In this document: one piece after another, positions 6,906 through 16,016 of the stretch
Layout of the letters: each line of letters opens with the position of its first letter
Numbering within the stretch: position 1 is the stretch's first letter
DNA from: a virus
Direction: 5' to 3' (one strand)
DNA length: 31,675 nt
IMG/VR virus record: IMGVR_UViG_3300020420_000043
Span: 1-31,675 of that record
Program-made: the position numbers and the translations under genes
Notes under the pieces: generated by a model
What the model saw: the letters and a program-made list of their open reading frames with translations, nothing else
Told to the model about the DNA's origin: nothing
The model's database searches: none

Positions 6906-8918
6906 TTAACCTGGTGTTAGCTTTACCCATTGGGCAGATCCATTTGCGTGATTGTTACTAAAGATACCATAGTTGTTATCGTATCCCATTGCCCATAAAC
7001 TACCGGCACTATCTCTAATTATTGATACATAATATCCGGAGTAGTGATGACCAAAACAGAACATATCCTCTACAGTAGTATCAGTTAATCCTACATACTG
7101 ACCTGTGCCACTAGCATTTTGATGTGACCAGGGCGAAGGATAAGGAACTGCACTAGTATAAGTAGCAGCAGTATGATTGTTTAATACACCTCTTGCCTCA
7201 TAACCAAAGTACCAATGCCTACCATTTGTATCTATCATATAAACAGCCGGAGCTTGATATCCGGAGGTCATCTTAGGATACATCTTAGCTATAGCTGTTC
7301 TTGGGAATTGCAGCTCAGTAGTTGATATAGATCCGTCAGTAGAGCTGTTGATAGTATTGTAAACATTAGATCCAAATACATCTGTTATAGGCTGATCCCA
7401 GGATGTTTGTCCTGTTGTATTTCCTCTACCTAATGTTCCGTATCCATTGTATCCGGCATTATATATGGTGTTGTTTGGATTACCTGGTGTACCACCAAAT
7501 GCGTGAACAGATGATGTTCCCCCATATCCTGTAACCATTACAGAACTAAAGGTTAGAGATCCACCAATGTCTGTCCAAGCTGATCTGTTAGTGGTTGATC
7601 CATCGCCTAGCTGTCCATTTCCGTTGTAGCCTATACCATATAGATCTCCATCTGATTGCAATGCATAGACAGGCCCATTGACATTACCATTATAGTAATA
7701 AGTAGTTTGATTTAAAATTTGTACTACATTTTGTACACCGGTAATTATAGAGAATGTTGTTTTAGCAGATCCACCTTGGTTGCCTCCGTCATTTGCTCCT
7801 GTGCTATGTACTGCACCATTAGTATCAATCAAATGACAAGATCTATAACCGGCAGAAATAGAAAGAACAGATCCTACTGTAGATATAAGTTGAGGTTTAG
7901 TAACATTAGATGTAGATCCGGATCCAAGAGCTCCATTCAATCCGGCCCCCATAACAAACAATCTATTGTTCTCATCAATTAGATACCATCTCTGAGCTCC
8001 ACCCATACCCTGGTATCCACCAATGTTAGGCATAGCCACACCAATGATGCGAGATTGTAAACTATTCCAGGTAGCACCTACACCAACATAAGGATTTTTA
8101 ACCCATTGATGTCTGTCTACAGTAGAGTTTATTCCTAATGCACCTTCATTGTTCTGACCATTAACAAAGATGTTACCTTTGTTTGTAAGAAACAATCCGG
8201 TGTTATACATATACCAAATTCTTACAGGATGCTCATCTGCTGCCATACCACCAAATTCAGTATTGATGGACATAACAACTCTACGACTATGGTTATTGTA
8301 TCCGGCCCCACTATATGATCCACCTAATCCACTTTCTCCAATAGAGTATCCGGTGTGAACAATTTCATAATTGGTATTGATGTACATAAACATTGGAGCT
8401 GATGTTGTTGGTAGTGTTCTATCCCTTTTAACAGGACCACAGGCTCCATTGGGCATACCATCATAAGGTATATATCCTGTGCTATAGTTAGCTAACCAGG
8501 GATACTTGCCATCACTAGCATATGTACTTGAGCTGTCCATATCTGCTACCGGTGGTATGTTAGATCCCAGGATCTTATAACCTTCATATCCACTTTGAGC
8601 TGCAAAACTTAATCCGGATGTTGATGCAGTTAATACTTCTCCGGCATTACCTTTAGCTAATCTGATTTGACTAGATCCATCGTGAGTTAAAACATCTCCG
8701 GCTGTTGTCAGTACAGTTGAACCTTCAGCCATTATGCCCCAATGCGTAGTATTTGTTGTAGATGGATTACCGGCATTGGTTCCGGTCTTACTTGTTGCAT
8801 TTACATATATCCAAGAGCTGCCACCAAAAGAAACAACATCATCTTTCTCGTATGTTGTTGAGGTTGCAAAGGCCCCCTTAAATGTAAACTTTAATTTTCC
8901 TATGTCTAATGTTGCCAC
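6906..8918 (-). CDS. RCC1-like beta-propeller tail/receptor-binding protein
   Basis: The 670-residue protein has a short N-terminal part (about 1-65) with TYEKDDVVSFGGSSWIYVNA and a closing W60, reminiscent of small carbohydrate-binding modules used as attachment domains. From about 242 to 667 I can align seven RCC1-type repeats with the hallmark pattern (small residue) x G x N x x G x LG: near 248-262, 319-332, 367-381, 424-438, 487-498, 567-579 and 640-652. Seven repeats are the number that closes an RCC1 propeller. It is encoded just after the T7-type fibre gene, so it most likely forms the distal, host-recognising part of the tail. Confidence 0.82.
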   Translation of the reverse strand: MATLDIGKLKFTFKGAFATSTTYEKDDVVSFGGSSWIYVNATSKTGTNAGNPSTTNTTHWGIMAEGSTVLTTAGDVLTHDGSSQIRLAKGNAGEVLTASTSGLSFAAQSGYEGYKILGSNIPPVADMDSSSTYASDGKYPWLANYSTGYIPYDGMPNGACGPVKRDRTLPTTSAPMFMYINTNYEIVHTGYSIGESGLGGSYSGAGYNNHSRRVVMSINTEFGGMAADEHPVRIWYMYNTGLFLTNKGNIFVNGQNNEGALGINSTVDRHQWVKNPYVGVGATWNSLQSRIIGVAMPNIGGYQGMGGAQRWYLIDENNRLFVMGAGLNGALGSGSTSNVTKPQLISTVGSVLSISAGYRSCHLIDTNGAVHSTGANDGGNQGGSAKTTFSIITGVQNVVQILNQTTYYYNGNVNGPVYALQSDGDLYGIGYNGNGQLGDGSTTNRSAWTDIGGSLTFSSVMVTGYGGTSSVHAFGGTPGNPNNTIYNAGYNGYGTLGRGNTTGQTSWDQPITDVFGSNVYNTINSSTDGSISTTELQFPRTAIAKMYPKMTSGYQAPAVYMIDTNGRHWYFGYEARGVLNNHTAATYTSAVPYPSPWSHQNASGTGQYVGLTDTTVEDMFCFGHHYSGYYVSIIRDSAGSLWAMGYDNNYGIFSNNHANGSAQWVKLTPG

Positions 8919-8930
8919 CTGGTCCTCCTT

Positions 8931-9881
8931 CTATGGTAATGTGACTTGCAAGTGTCCATTATTATCTATGGCAAAGGTTACATTACCACTCGCAATTAAA
9001 TAGTTATCGTCATAATCTGAGATCGTTAATGCCTCAGATCCTCCGGATGTAGTGCTATCTACTTTTAAAACTCCTGTTGCACTATCCTTATACAAACCAA
9101 AAAATCTAGATCCTGTAGCAGCTCCTACTTGTGTAGTAATAGCTTGAGATACTCTTAAAGGTGTCATACCTTTAACATTGTTTGTGCCTGTTTGTGCCTC
9201 AACCTGGGATGCTATATCTGAAAATACACCATCATTACCGGCAGCTCCTTGAGATCCCTGGGGAATAGTAAATGTAAAATCTACATTACCTGTGCCGGTG
9301 TTAAAATTAGCTGTTGCTGATGCTGATGATCCGGCAGCTCCTGTATTAGTAGCAGACACAGATGCTGAATTAATTGATGAACTAACTGCCTCCGGATTAC
9401 CTGTAGAAGAATTAAATCCTAATACTTTGCCGGACCTGGTAGTTTTATTTGGTAAAGTAAAATCACTAGAGCTTGGTTCATCAACAGGAGCTTTTATAGA
9501 TCTAATGATCCTCTCCTCTTGATCTCCAATCTGCATAGTGATTGTATCAAAATCTCCCTCCAGGGCAGATGCTGTTACATTGCCTCCGGATGAATAAATA
9601 CTAGCTCTAGATATAGGAACATCAGAAAGTATAACTACTGTATCGCTGCTAGATGGAGCTCCAACAAAACGAACAGTACCTGTTCCGTCTGCGTTTAGTC
9701 CGGCAGCTCCTGTAGATGTAACAATAGAATAGTCAGTAGTTTCTTGTTTAAGTGTACTACCCAGGTATACCTTAATATCAGAGGTATTATTTACCTGGAA
9801 TGAAAAATTAAAATCTAATAGGCTGTTGTTACCTACAGCAGTAACTCTTCTAACCTGGTCATTAACACTAAATGTTGCCAT
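8931..9881 (-). CDS. tail fibre protein with T7 gp17-type N-terminal domain
   Basis: The 316-residue protein opens with the T7 tail-fibre N-terminal module (about 1-130): VRRVTAVGNNSLLDFNFSF, DIKVYLG, an extended beta region with GTVRFVGAP, then ALEGDFDTITMQIGDQEERI, which normally attaches the trimer to the tail. Low-complexity Ser/Ala/Thr repeats follow (about 165-205), then one short collagen-like GSQGAAGNDG and a beta-rich C-terminal part. It is much shorter than T7 gp17 (553 residues), implying that receptor recognition is passed to the following RCC1-like protein. Confidence 0.85.
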   Translation of the reverse strand: MATFSVNDQVRRVTAVGNNSLLDFNFSFQVNNTSDIKVYLGSTLKQETTDYSIVTSTGAAGLNADGTGTVRFVGAPSSSDTVVILSDVPISRASIYSSGGNVTASALEGDFDTITMQIGDQEERIIRSIKAPVDEPSSSDFTLPNKTTRSGKVLGFNSSTGNPEAVSSSINSASVSATNTGAAGSSASATANFNTGTGNVDFTFTIPQGSQGAAGNDGVFSDIASQVEAQTGTNNVKGMTPLRVSQAITTQVGAATGSRFFGLYKDSATGVLKVDSTTSGGSEALTISDYDDNYLIASGNVTFAIDNNGHLQVTLP

Positions 9882-9903
9882 ATCTATACCTTTTGTTATT
9901 CCA

Positions 9904-9934
9904 AATATACCATACCTAGATACCTAATCCACAA
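9904..9934 (-). promoter_or_regulatory. possible promoter upstream of tail-fibre genes
   Basis: On the minus strand the 86-base gap contains TGGTATATT (extended -10 TGnTATATT, 9912-9904) and a -35-like TTGTGG (9934-9929) with a 19-base spacer. This is longer than ideal, so the extended -10 would have to carry recognition. It would serve the tail fibre, RCC1-like and lysis genes. Evidence is consensus matching only. Confidence 0.3.
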
Positions 9935-9967
9935 CAGTTAACAGCAATCCCCAATATTCACAGGTAA

Positions 9968-12900
9968 TTAGTTATTACCACCAAACAATTCATTCATATT
10001 TTTGATGTTTGCGTTTTTAACCTCCTCCGGATTTGGATTTGTTACTGTAGTTGGTTCTTTTAAATTGTTTTCTTTGTATGTATCTATTTGCAATTCTATT
10101 GCTGTGAGCTCCGGATATTCATAGAATAATAATTTTTTTGCATATTTAAGATATTCAGAGTGCACACTATCTAACATCCTAGCTTTATGGCCTCTTGTTG
10201 CAGCTATTCTATTAGAAGGATTAGTAGGATCCGGCATTGTCAAATACTCATCACTCTTAATAAGTAAATTAAATTTATTGATGATAGGCATAGGTATGCC
10301 ACCGGCCCCTGGTAGAGCTCCTTTAATAAATGCATCCTTACTAAAAGTAGATCTTTCCGGATAGTTATACAGCTCTAAGAATTTATCTAGTTGCTCATTG
10401 TTAAGTAAAATACCTTTACCTAAAACTCTGTGAGATAATCTAGGAAAACCATAACCAATAACTTCTAACTCTTTATTGAGTTCTGTTTTACCAGGTAGAT
10501 TTATAATCTTGATTGGTGACCAATAATTCCAACCGGATCCCTCTGTTTGTTTTATCTCTTCATACCATCTGTTTTTTAATGTGGGCAAAGTAGATGAACA
10601 ACCAACCTGTCTAGAACAATGTTTGTTAAGAGCTCCATACCAGGCTCTTTCTATACCTTGTCCTACCATATAATTAGATGTGTATTGATCTCCTGGTAAT
10701 GTGTTTGATGCAAGAGGATGTTGCACTCTTTCTATGTTACCTTGTATGGCCGGTGGTGTATAAACACCAAATGCCTTGATGTGTTCTGTTACAGTAAGAC
10801 CGGCAGAGGCTACCTGTTTAGTTAGCAGCTCTCCTATTCTTGCTATCAACTGATCATTACTTTCATATGGAGCTTGGATAACATCTCCTAGATCTCCTAA
10901 AAATTGCATCATAGGTAGAGCTGTACCTACATATTTCATTGAGGCAAACGCACCACCAATCATTATATCTAATATATCATCCGGACTATCCATATACTTA
11001 ACAACATCTTTGGCATCAGCCATCATACCAAGAACACCGGATATAGGATCATACCTGGCATAGCTAATCCAATCCCAGGATCCATCTTCTTTTTGTACAC
11101 CAATAGAATAAGGTTTATGATGTTGTAACCAGGTTTCTCTTTTCTTAGGATCCGTAGGTCCATAGCCTGTTATTGTTACATCATCATTATTTACACCGGC
11201 TGATATTCCCATACCAATAGCAAATATACTTGTTAATCCTGTAGCTTTTGTTATCGCCTCTTTTCTTTCTCTAGGATTTCCATTAAGTATTTTATCTCTT
11301 ACACTAGGCATAATAAAAGCAAATGGTCCGGATCTTTCTACAATTCGTCTGACGATCTGCGTAGGAGTTTTGTAAAATGGTATCCATATCTTAGCTATAG
11401 GATGATTGATAAATTTACCTATCTGTGAAAATGCCTCCGGTAATTCATCCTGGAAAGTTATCATCCTGGCAAAATCACTAGCCTCATTATAAGTATCTGC
11501 TGAATTTAAAGTATGAACAAATGATGCCTGGCCTTCAGTTTTTGCATAGTCCATTGCCTCTTCTCTATTAGCAAATGTTTTTGTATTTCCATCCTTATCC
11601 TGGTAACTAAACTTTTTTGGATCTGCATCATATCCATCCATAATACTAGTAATCGTATCTCGTTTACTTCTAAATGCCAGGGCCTCCATTTCCATACCTC
11701 TAGAGGTAGCCTTGAAAAATTCATCTATAGCTAACATTGGCCTATATCCGGCCATCCTCATCATTACACCAAAGAAATCTAATGCATAGGCAGTACCTGT
11801 TTCTGCACCGGATTTAAGATCTGCAAAACCTTTTTTCTGTAAACCAAATCCTGTACCGGATATGGATCTAGAATTTACATCTAGTTTAGATACACTATCA
11901 GACATTGATTTTTCATTAATCAATGCGTAGGTCATACCTTTAATAGCCTGGGGAAAGTATTTAGCCATAGCCTTATACATTATAAGACCTTCCCTAACCT
12001 CTCCGGATAACATTCTTTCAAATGGTACAAGGCTCATAAAGGCCATTTGACCGGCTGCGTTAAATGAGTGTGTAGTTATAGAAGATAATAGTGATGTTTG
12101 ATAGAGCTCTACTAATGCATTAGATCCCATACCTAGCTTACCCCTTAACCATCCCTGGGCAAACTTACTCCTGGCTCCGTTTCTAGGTAGCTTTAAAAAT
12201 CTATCAACTAATAATTTTACATTAGCCTCTCCACCATTAGCCTCTATGTATTTATGAACATTGGCATCATTAATATTAAATGTACCTTTGCCACCTATCA
12301 TAGTTGCAACAACATCTTCTCCTGGTTTAATACCGGATGCGTGTTGATCTACAACATTACCAAGACTATTGATATGTGAATTACTAGGAGCTGCTACTAT
12401 CTTTTGTGATACCATAGCTCTACCTAGATCTGCTGTGTTACCGGCAAGATTTAAAGTAGCATATGCATAAAGACCAATTGATTGTTGTAGCTTGGCAAGA
12501 TCTACTATTGATCCACTTTTCTCATATTTTTTAATTTGACGATATATAAGGATCTCAAAAGATAGAGCTGTCTTTCTAGCTGCTATGAGCTCTGCATAAC
12601 TAAATGGTCTATCTCCAGGTTTCCTGGTTAACATATTTACTATAGATTGTGTGGCATTTATTTTGTTAGCCTCGTTGAGCATTTCCTCAAAGGTAACTCC
12701 ACCTTTTCTTATAAATTTCTTTTGACCATTTACCTCTTCTACACCAACTAATTTACTAGGCTCTACTCTGATCTTCTTACCATCAACAGTAGCATCCTTA
12801 TACTCATCATAGATCTTTTTCATTAACCTTTTTAAGGTTAGATCTAGATCTCCTGTTTCTTTATATCCTGTTTCAAAGTTACCCAGGTTGAGTAAACTTA

Positions 12901-13345
12901 AATCTATATCTTTAAAATCCGGATCTTCTTTAACAACAAAGTTAACTAGATCCTCTACCTCTTCTGCTTTAAGAGGCCTAATAAATATTGCACCACTTTC
13001 ATCACTAACAGCTAAATCTTCTGTTTGGATCTGTCCGGCCTTTTCGCCTTTTGGTTTGTTTACATTAGCTGTTGTGTCTTTTGTACTTTCTTTACTTAAA
13101 AATTCATTAACACCACCAACAGCATCAGATACTACTTTGGATCCTTTTCTATATAAATTATTAAGTGAGGCTAGTTGTACCTCGCCACCAGGATGTTCCT
13201 CTGTTGGCCTGTACTCAGTACCATCATCTTGCAGCTCTGAACTATCTTGAATATTGGAAGGAGTTATCTTGGGATCTGTTGGTGCAATAACAGAATTATC
13301 AATTGTTTCTTCTTCAATAAATGAGGGATCCTTTGGTATAGACAT
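9968..13345 (-). CDS. large internal virion protein (T7 gp16-position)
   Basis: At 1125 residues this is the largest protein and sits where T7 places gp16, the largest ejection protein. The N-terminal 110 residues are acidic and disordered-looking. The body is predominantly helical. A segment with MAGYRPMLAIDEFFKATSRG (531-550) and another with FYKTPTQIVRRIVERSGPFA (657-676) resemble large polyvalent virion proteins of other podoviruses. A hydrophobic helix lies at about 702-718, followed by TGYGPTDPKKRETWLQHHKP (726-745). I see no clear transglycosylase motif. Likely role: part of the trans-envelope ejection conduit. The start shares a base with the upstream stop (TAATG). Confidence 0.7.
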   Translation of the reverse strand: MSIPKDPSFIEEETIDNSVIAPTDPKITPSNIQDSSELQDDGTEYRPTEEHPGGEVQLASLNNLYRKGSKVVSDAVGGVNEFLSKESTKDTTANVNKPKGEKAGQIQTEDLAVSDESGAIFIRPLKAEEVEDLVNFVVKEDPDFKDIDLSLLNLGNFETGYKETGDLDLTLKRLMKKIYDEYKDATVDGKKIRVEPSKLVGVEEVNGQKKFIRKGGVTFEEMLNEANKINATQSIVNMLTRKPGDRPFSYAELIAARKTALSFEILIYRQIKKYEKSGSIVDLAKLQQSIGLYAYATLNLAGNTADLGRAMVSQKIVAAPSNSHINSLGNVVDQHASGIKPGEDVVATMIGGKGTFNINDANVHKYIEANGGEANVKLLVDRFLKLPRNGARSKFAQGWLRGKLGMGSNALVELYQTSLLSSITTHSFNAAGQMAFMSLVPFERMLSGEVREGLIMYKAMAKYFPQAIKGMTYALINEKSMSDSVSKLDVNSRSISGTGFGLQKKGFADLKSGAETGTAYALDFFGVMMRMAGYRPMLAIDEFFKATSRGMEMEALAFRSKRDTITSIMDGYDADPKKFSYQDKDGNTKTFANREEAMDYAKTEGQASFVHTLNSADTYNEASDFARMITFQDELPEAFSQIGKFINHPIAKIWIPFYKTPTQIVRRIVERSGPFAFIMPSVRDKILNGNPRERKEAITKATGLTSIFAIGMGISAGVNNDDVTITGYGPTDPKKRETWLQHHKPYSIGVQKEDGSWDWISYARYDPISGVLGMMADAKDVVKYMDSPDDILDIMIGGAFASMKYVGTALPMMQFLGDLGDVIQAPYESNDQLIARIGELLTKQVASAGLTVTEHIKAFGVYTPPAIQGNIERVQHPLASNTLPGDQYTSNYMVGQGIERAWYGALNKHCSRQVGCSSTLPTLKNRWYEEIKQTEGSGWNYWSPIKIINLPGKTELNKELEVIGYGFPRLSHRVLGKGILLNNEQLDKFLELYNYPERSTFSKDAFIKGALPGAGGIPMPIINKFNLLIKSDEYLTMPDPTNPSNRIAATRGHKARMLDSVHSEYLKYAKKLLFYEYPELTAIELQIDTYKENNLKEPTTVTNPNPEEVKNANIKNMNELFGGNN

Positions 13346-16008
13346 TAGCTACCTCCCTCTGTTGTAGTGTTTACTCCTCCGGCTGTTCCTCCGGATCCGG
13401 ATCGCTGTTCATTGGTGTTTGTTCCTTCTCCAGGCCTCGTAGTGCCTGTAGAAATGTTTCCCTTGTCTTGTTGTTCTCTTGCGAGTTGGTCAAGTTTTTG
13501 TCTGTCAATTCCTGGTTGCTCATACCATAGCCCTTTCTCTTTAGGTTTACTAACCATAAAGTCTTTAGGTATTATACCACTTTTTGGTTTTCTTACAATG
13601 TCTAAGAAATTCTTAAAACCTGTAGGAGTAAAGGTTGCTTTAGATCCATCAGATAATGGGAAATCTATAACAGTTTCTCCATCTCCAACTTTCCTATAAG
13701 TAGCTCCACCTTCTGTTATGGTTCTTTTCATTTCTTTTACTTCAAGATTTTTAGTAGATCCCTCTGTAAAGTATTTTAGTGTGCTATGATCAACAACTTG
13801 ATCGCCTTCTATAACCCAATTCTCCCAATGCCATCTACCTATAGTGCCATCCTCCGGCCTACCAAGTTTTGTGTACACCTCTTTAATTTTATCTCTAAGA
13901 CCATTCTCTAATGCCTCAGTATATAAAAGACCTCTTGGTCCTCTTAGCACACCAACGATACCACTATCTATTTTAGTGCCTTCTTTTCTATATCCATCAT
14001 AAATATTAAAACCATCAAATCTACCATCATCCCATAAGTGTCTACCCTGGATACGATCTAGCACCAGGACATCATCCTTACCACCTACCAATAATGTAAA
14101 GCTAACTACCTTGTTATCTATACCGGCTCTATCAGTAAGGTTCATAAACTCTCTTCTTACTTTGGCAGCCGGAATATTAGGATCTGACATTAGTTTATGT
14201 AGATATTGTATAGTTGTAAGATTTGTTCCTGGTACTTTGTTAGATAATCTTAATAACATTTTACCGGCAGCATTTACATTATTTGTAGATCGTCTGCCTG
14301 GAGATCCCATTGGTATAGCAGAACTTATAGTTTTTTCCCAGGTTACTAAATCAGCATCAGTAAATTTACCATCTACTGCTTTCTGTATTAGAGGACCGGC
14401 CTTATCTATAATATCAATAAAGGCTCCCTCTTGTTGATATGGTCCTTGTCCTCTTGATAATATTCCCCAAACAAAAAGATCTGCTGTCATTTTGGGATCA
14501 GCTTTACCACTATCGTATAAGCCTTTTATGTCTTTAACAAACTTATATCCTCTATCTACACCTTCTTTAAGATCCGGTGTTAGACCTGTCCGGATCTTCT
14601 CAACCATCTTGTCCGGATTGTTAAAATACTCTAATGCCTTCATTGGAGGATATGGTAAATACTCTCCACCTACAGCCTCGTTTTGGAATTTGTTCCAGGC
14701 AACCGGAGAGCTCATAGCATCTTTATTATTCTCCAATGCTAAATCCATATTAGTAAAATTCTTTTCTTTGTTGGTAGGTATAAAACCTTGCGTTACCGGA
14801 AACATAGGTTTCTTTTCTTTTGCATCATTTTTAATTGATAGCTCCGGTGGTAGTTGGTTGTAATACTTACCTCCCTTTGGAGCTGTCTTATAATCAATAT
14901 CTAGATAATTTTCTACAACTTCACTTGTTGTTGGTGTTGTGTTCGTAGTAGGTTCAACCTTTGTTGTTGTTTCCTGTGGAACATTCTCCGGAACAAAATC
15001 TATTTCAGTTTGTGATTGTGTGTCTATGTCCGGTCTTTTTAATGCATTGCCTAATTTATCAAAACCTTTTTTAACTACCGGAGCTGCAACCTCTAATCCT
15101 TTAGTTAATGTATTTCCAAATATTGTGCCTGTTGCAAATGCTCCGGAGTTTTGTAAATAGTTAAACTCATCCTGTAGATCTGCATCCATTTTAACTTTCT
15201 GTCTGATACCATCTTCCAGGGCAAAGTATGATCCACTTTCTACACCTACCAGGGCAGCCATTTTAGATGTACTACCGGCAACAATCTTTTTAAATAAAGT
15301 TTGTTTAATAAGTTTCTTGGTTGCTTGTTTACCTACAAACTTAGGTATTAGTGCTAATCCTAATGTTGTTAGGCCAACATAGTTACTTACATCTTGAGCT
15401 GTGTAGTATAATCCATTTTTGAAATTTCTTAGTAGCACACCATCTCTATCTGCTGTTTCAAGCAAATAGTACATAGCTTTAGATACATCTATTGGTGCAT
15501 CACTCATCTTAGCTGCATCAATACTCATATAGGATATGTTGTTAAGGAAACTGCCCATCCAATCTCTACCCCACTCTGCATATTCTTTATCTGATTTTGG
15601 GCCCTGGCCTCCCTCTGTTTCCGGATCCTGGTTACCTATCATATTCTTAGCAAGTGTTATGTCTGATGTTTCCAGGTAGTGATACATAATCTTTGATGCA
15701 GTTATCCAAGCCGGATCTGTAATCTGTGATCCCTCCTTCATTTTATTTACTTGCTCTAAATGTTGTGCATCAAGATAGTTCTGTGGAAATCCGTGTATCC
15801 TTATCCTACGAATATCATAAGTAATAGCCTCCGGAGATCCTACTTCTATGCCTTCCGGATAGCCTGTTTCTAATGGTAGAAAACCAGGCTCTGCAATTGA
15901 TTTACCTGTTAGTTTATCAACATAGATAACTTGTTCTCCACTACTATCAGCAATGTGGTTCTCTTGATATATTTTAGAAAACTCATCATCTAAATTACTA
16001 TTAGTCAT
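13345..16008 (-). CDS. internal virion protein with DNA-glycosylase-like (HhH-GPD) segment
   Basis: An 887-residue protein in the ejection-protein block. Residues 1-320 are mixed helical with hydrophobic stretches (210-225, 250-262). Residues 320-400 are a Thr/Pro-rich linker. About 500-670 is a compact helical region ending in GIDNKVVSFTLLVGGKDDVL then VLDRIQGRHLW. Lys633 and Asp651 are 18 residues apart, close to the 19 between catalytic Lys249 and Asp268 of human OGG1, and the surrounding hydrophobic pattern is similar. The C-terminal 70 residues are Gly/Thr-rich and disordered. Virion position is inferred from gene order; the glycosylase resemblance is by eye and could reflect an inactive relative. 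Confidence 0.62.
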   Translation of the reverse strand: MTNSNLDDEFSKIYQENHIADSSGEQVIYVDKLTGKSIAEPGFLPLETGYPEGIEVGSPEAITYDIRRIRIHGFPQNYLDAQHLEQVNKMKEGSQITDPAWITASKIMYHYLETSDITLAKNMIGNQDPETEGGQGPKSDKEYAEWGRDWMGSFLNNISYMSIDAAKMSDAPIDVSKAMYYLLETADRDGVLLRNFKNGLYYTAQDVSNYVGLTTLGLALIPKFVGKQATKKLIKQTLFKKIVAGSTSKMAALVGVESGSYFALEDGIRQKVKMDADLQDEFNYLQNSGAFATGTIFGNTLTKGLEVAAPVVKKGFDKLGNALKRPDIDTQSQTEIDFVPENVPQETTTKVEPTTNTTPTTSEVVENYLDIDYKTAPKGGKYYNQLPPELSIKNDAKEKKPMFPVTQGFIPTNKEKNFTNMDLALENNKDAMSSPVAWNKFQNEAVGGEYLPYPPMKALEYFNNPDKMVEKIRTGLTPDLKEGVDRGYKFVKDIKGLYDSGKADPKMTADLFVWGILSRGQGPYQQEGAFIDIIDKAGPLIQKAVDGKFTDADLVTWEKTISSAIPMGSPGRRSTNNVNAAGKMLLRLSNKVPGTNLTTIQYLHKLMSDPNIPAAKVRREFMNLTDRAGIDNKVVSFTLLVGGKDDVLVLDRIQGRHLWDDGRFDGFNIYDGYRKEGTKIDSGIVGVLRGPRGLLYTEALENGLRDKIKEVYTKLGRPEDGTIGRWHWENWVIEGDQVVDHSTLKYFTEGSTKNLEVKEMKRTITEGGATYRKVGDGETVIDFPLSDGSKATFTPTGFKNFLDIVRKPKSGIIPKDFMVSKPKEKGLWYEQPGIDRQKLDQLAREQQDKGNISTGTTRPGEGTNTNEQRSGSGGTAGGVNTTTEGGS

Positions 16009-16016
16009 AACATTCC

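Noticed and set aside
6906-8918. Repeats in this gene as a possible invertible or diversity-generating cassette
   Set aside because: The repeats are protein-level RCC1 blades with divergent DNA; no reverse transcriptase, template repeat or flanking inverted sites were seen.
12888-13250. Plus-strand open frame of 120 codons inside the gp16-like gene
   Set aside because: It is a shadow of the minus-strand gene: no RBS, Ser/Leu-rich composition and no recognisable domain.
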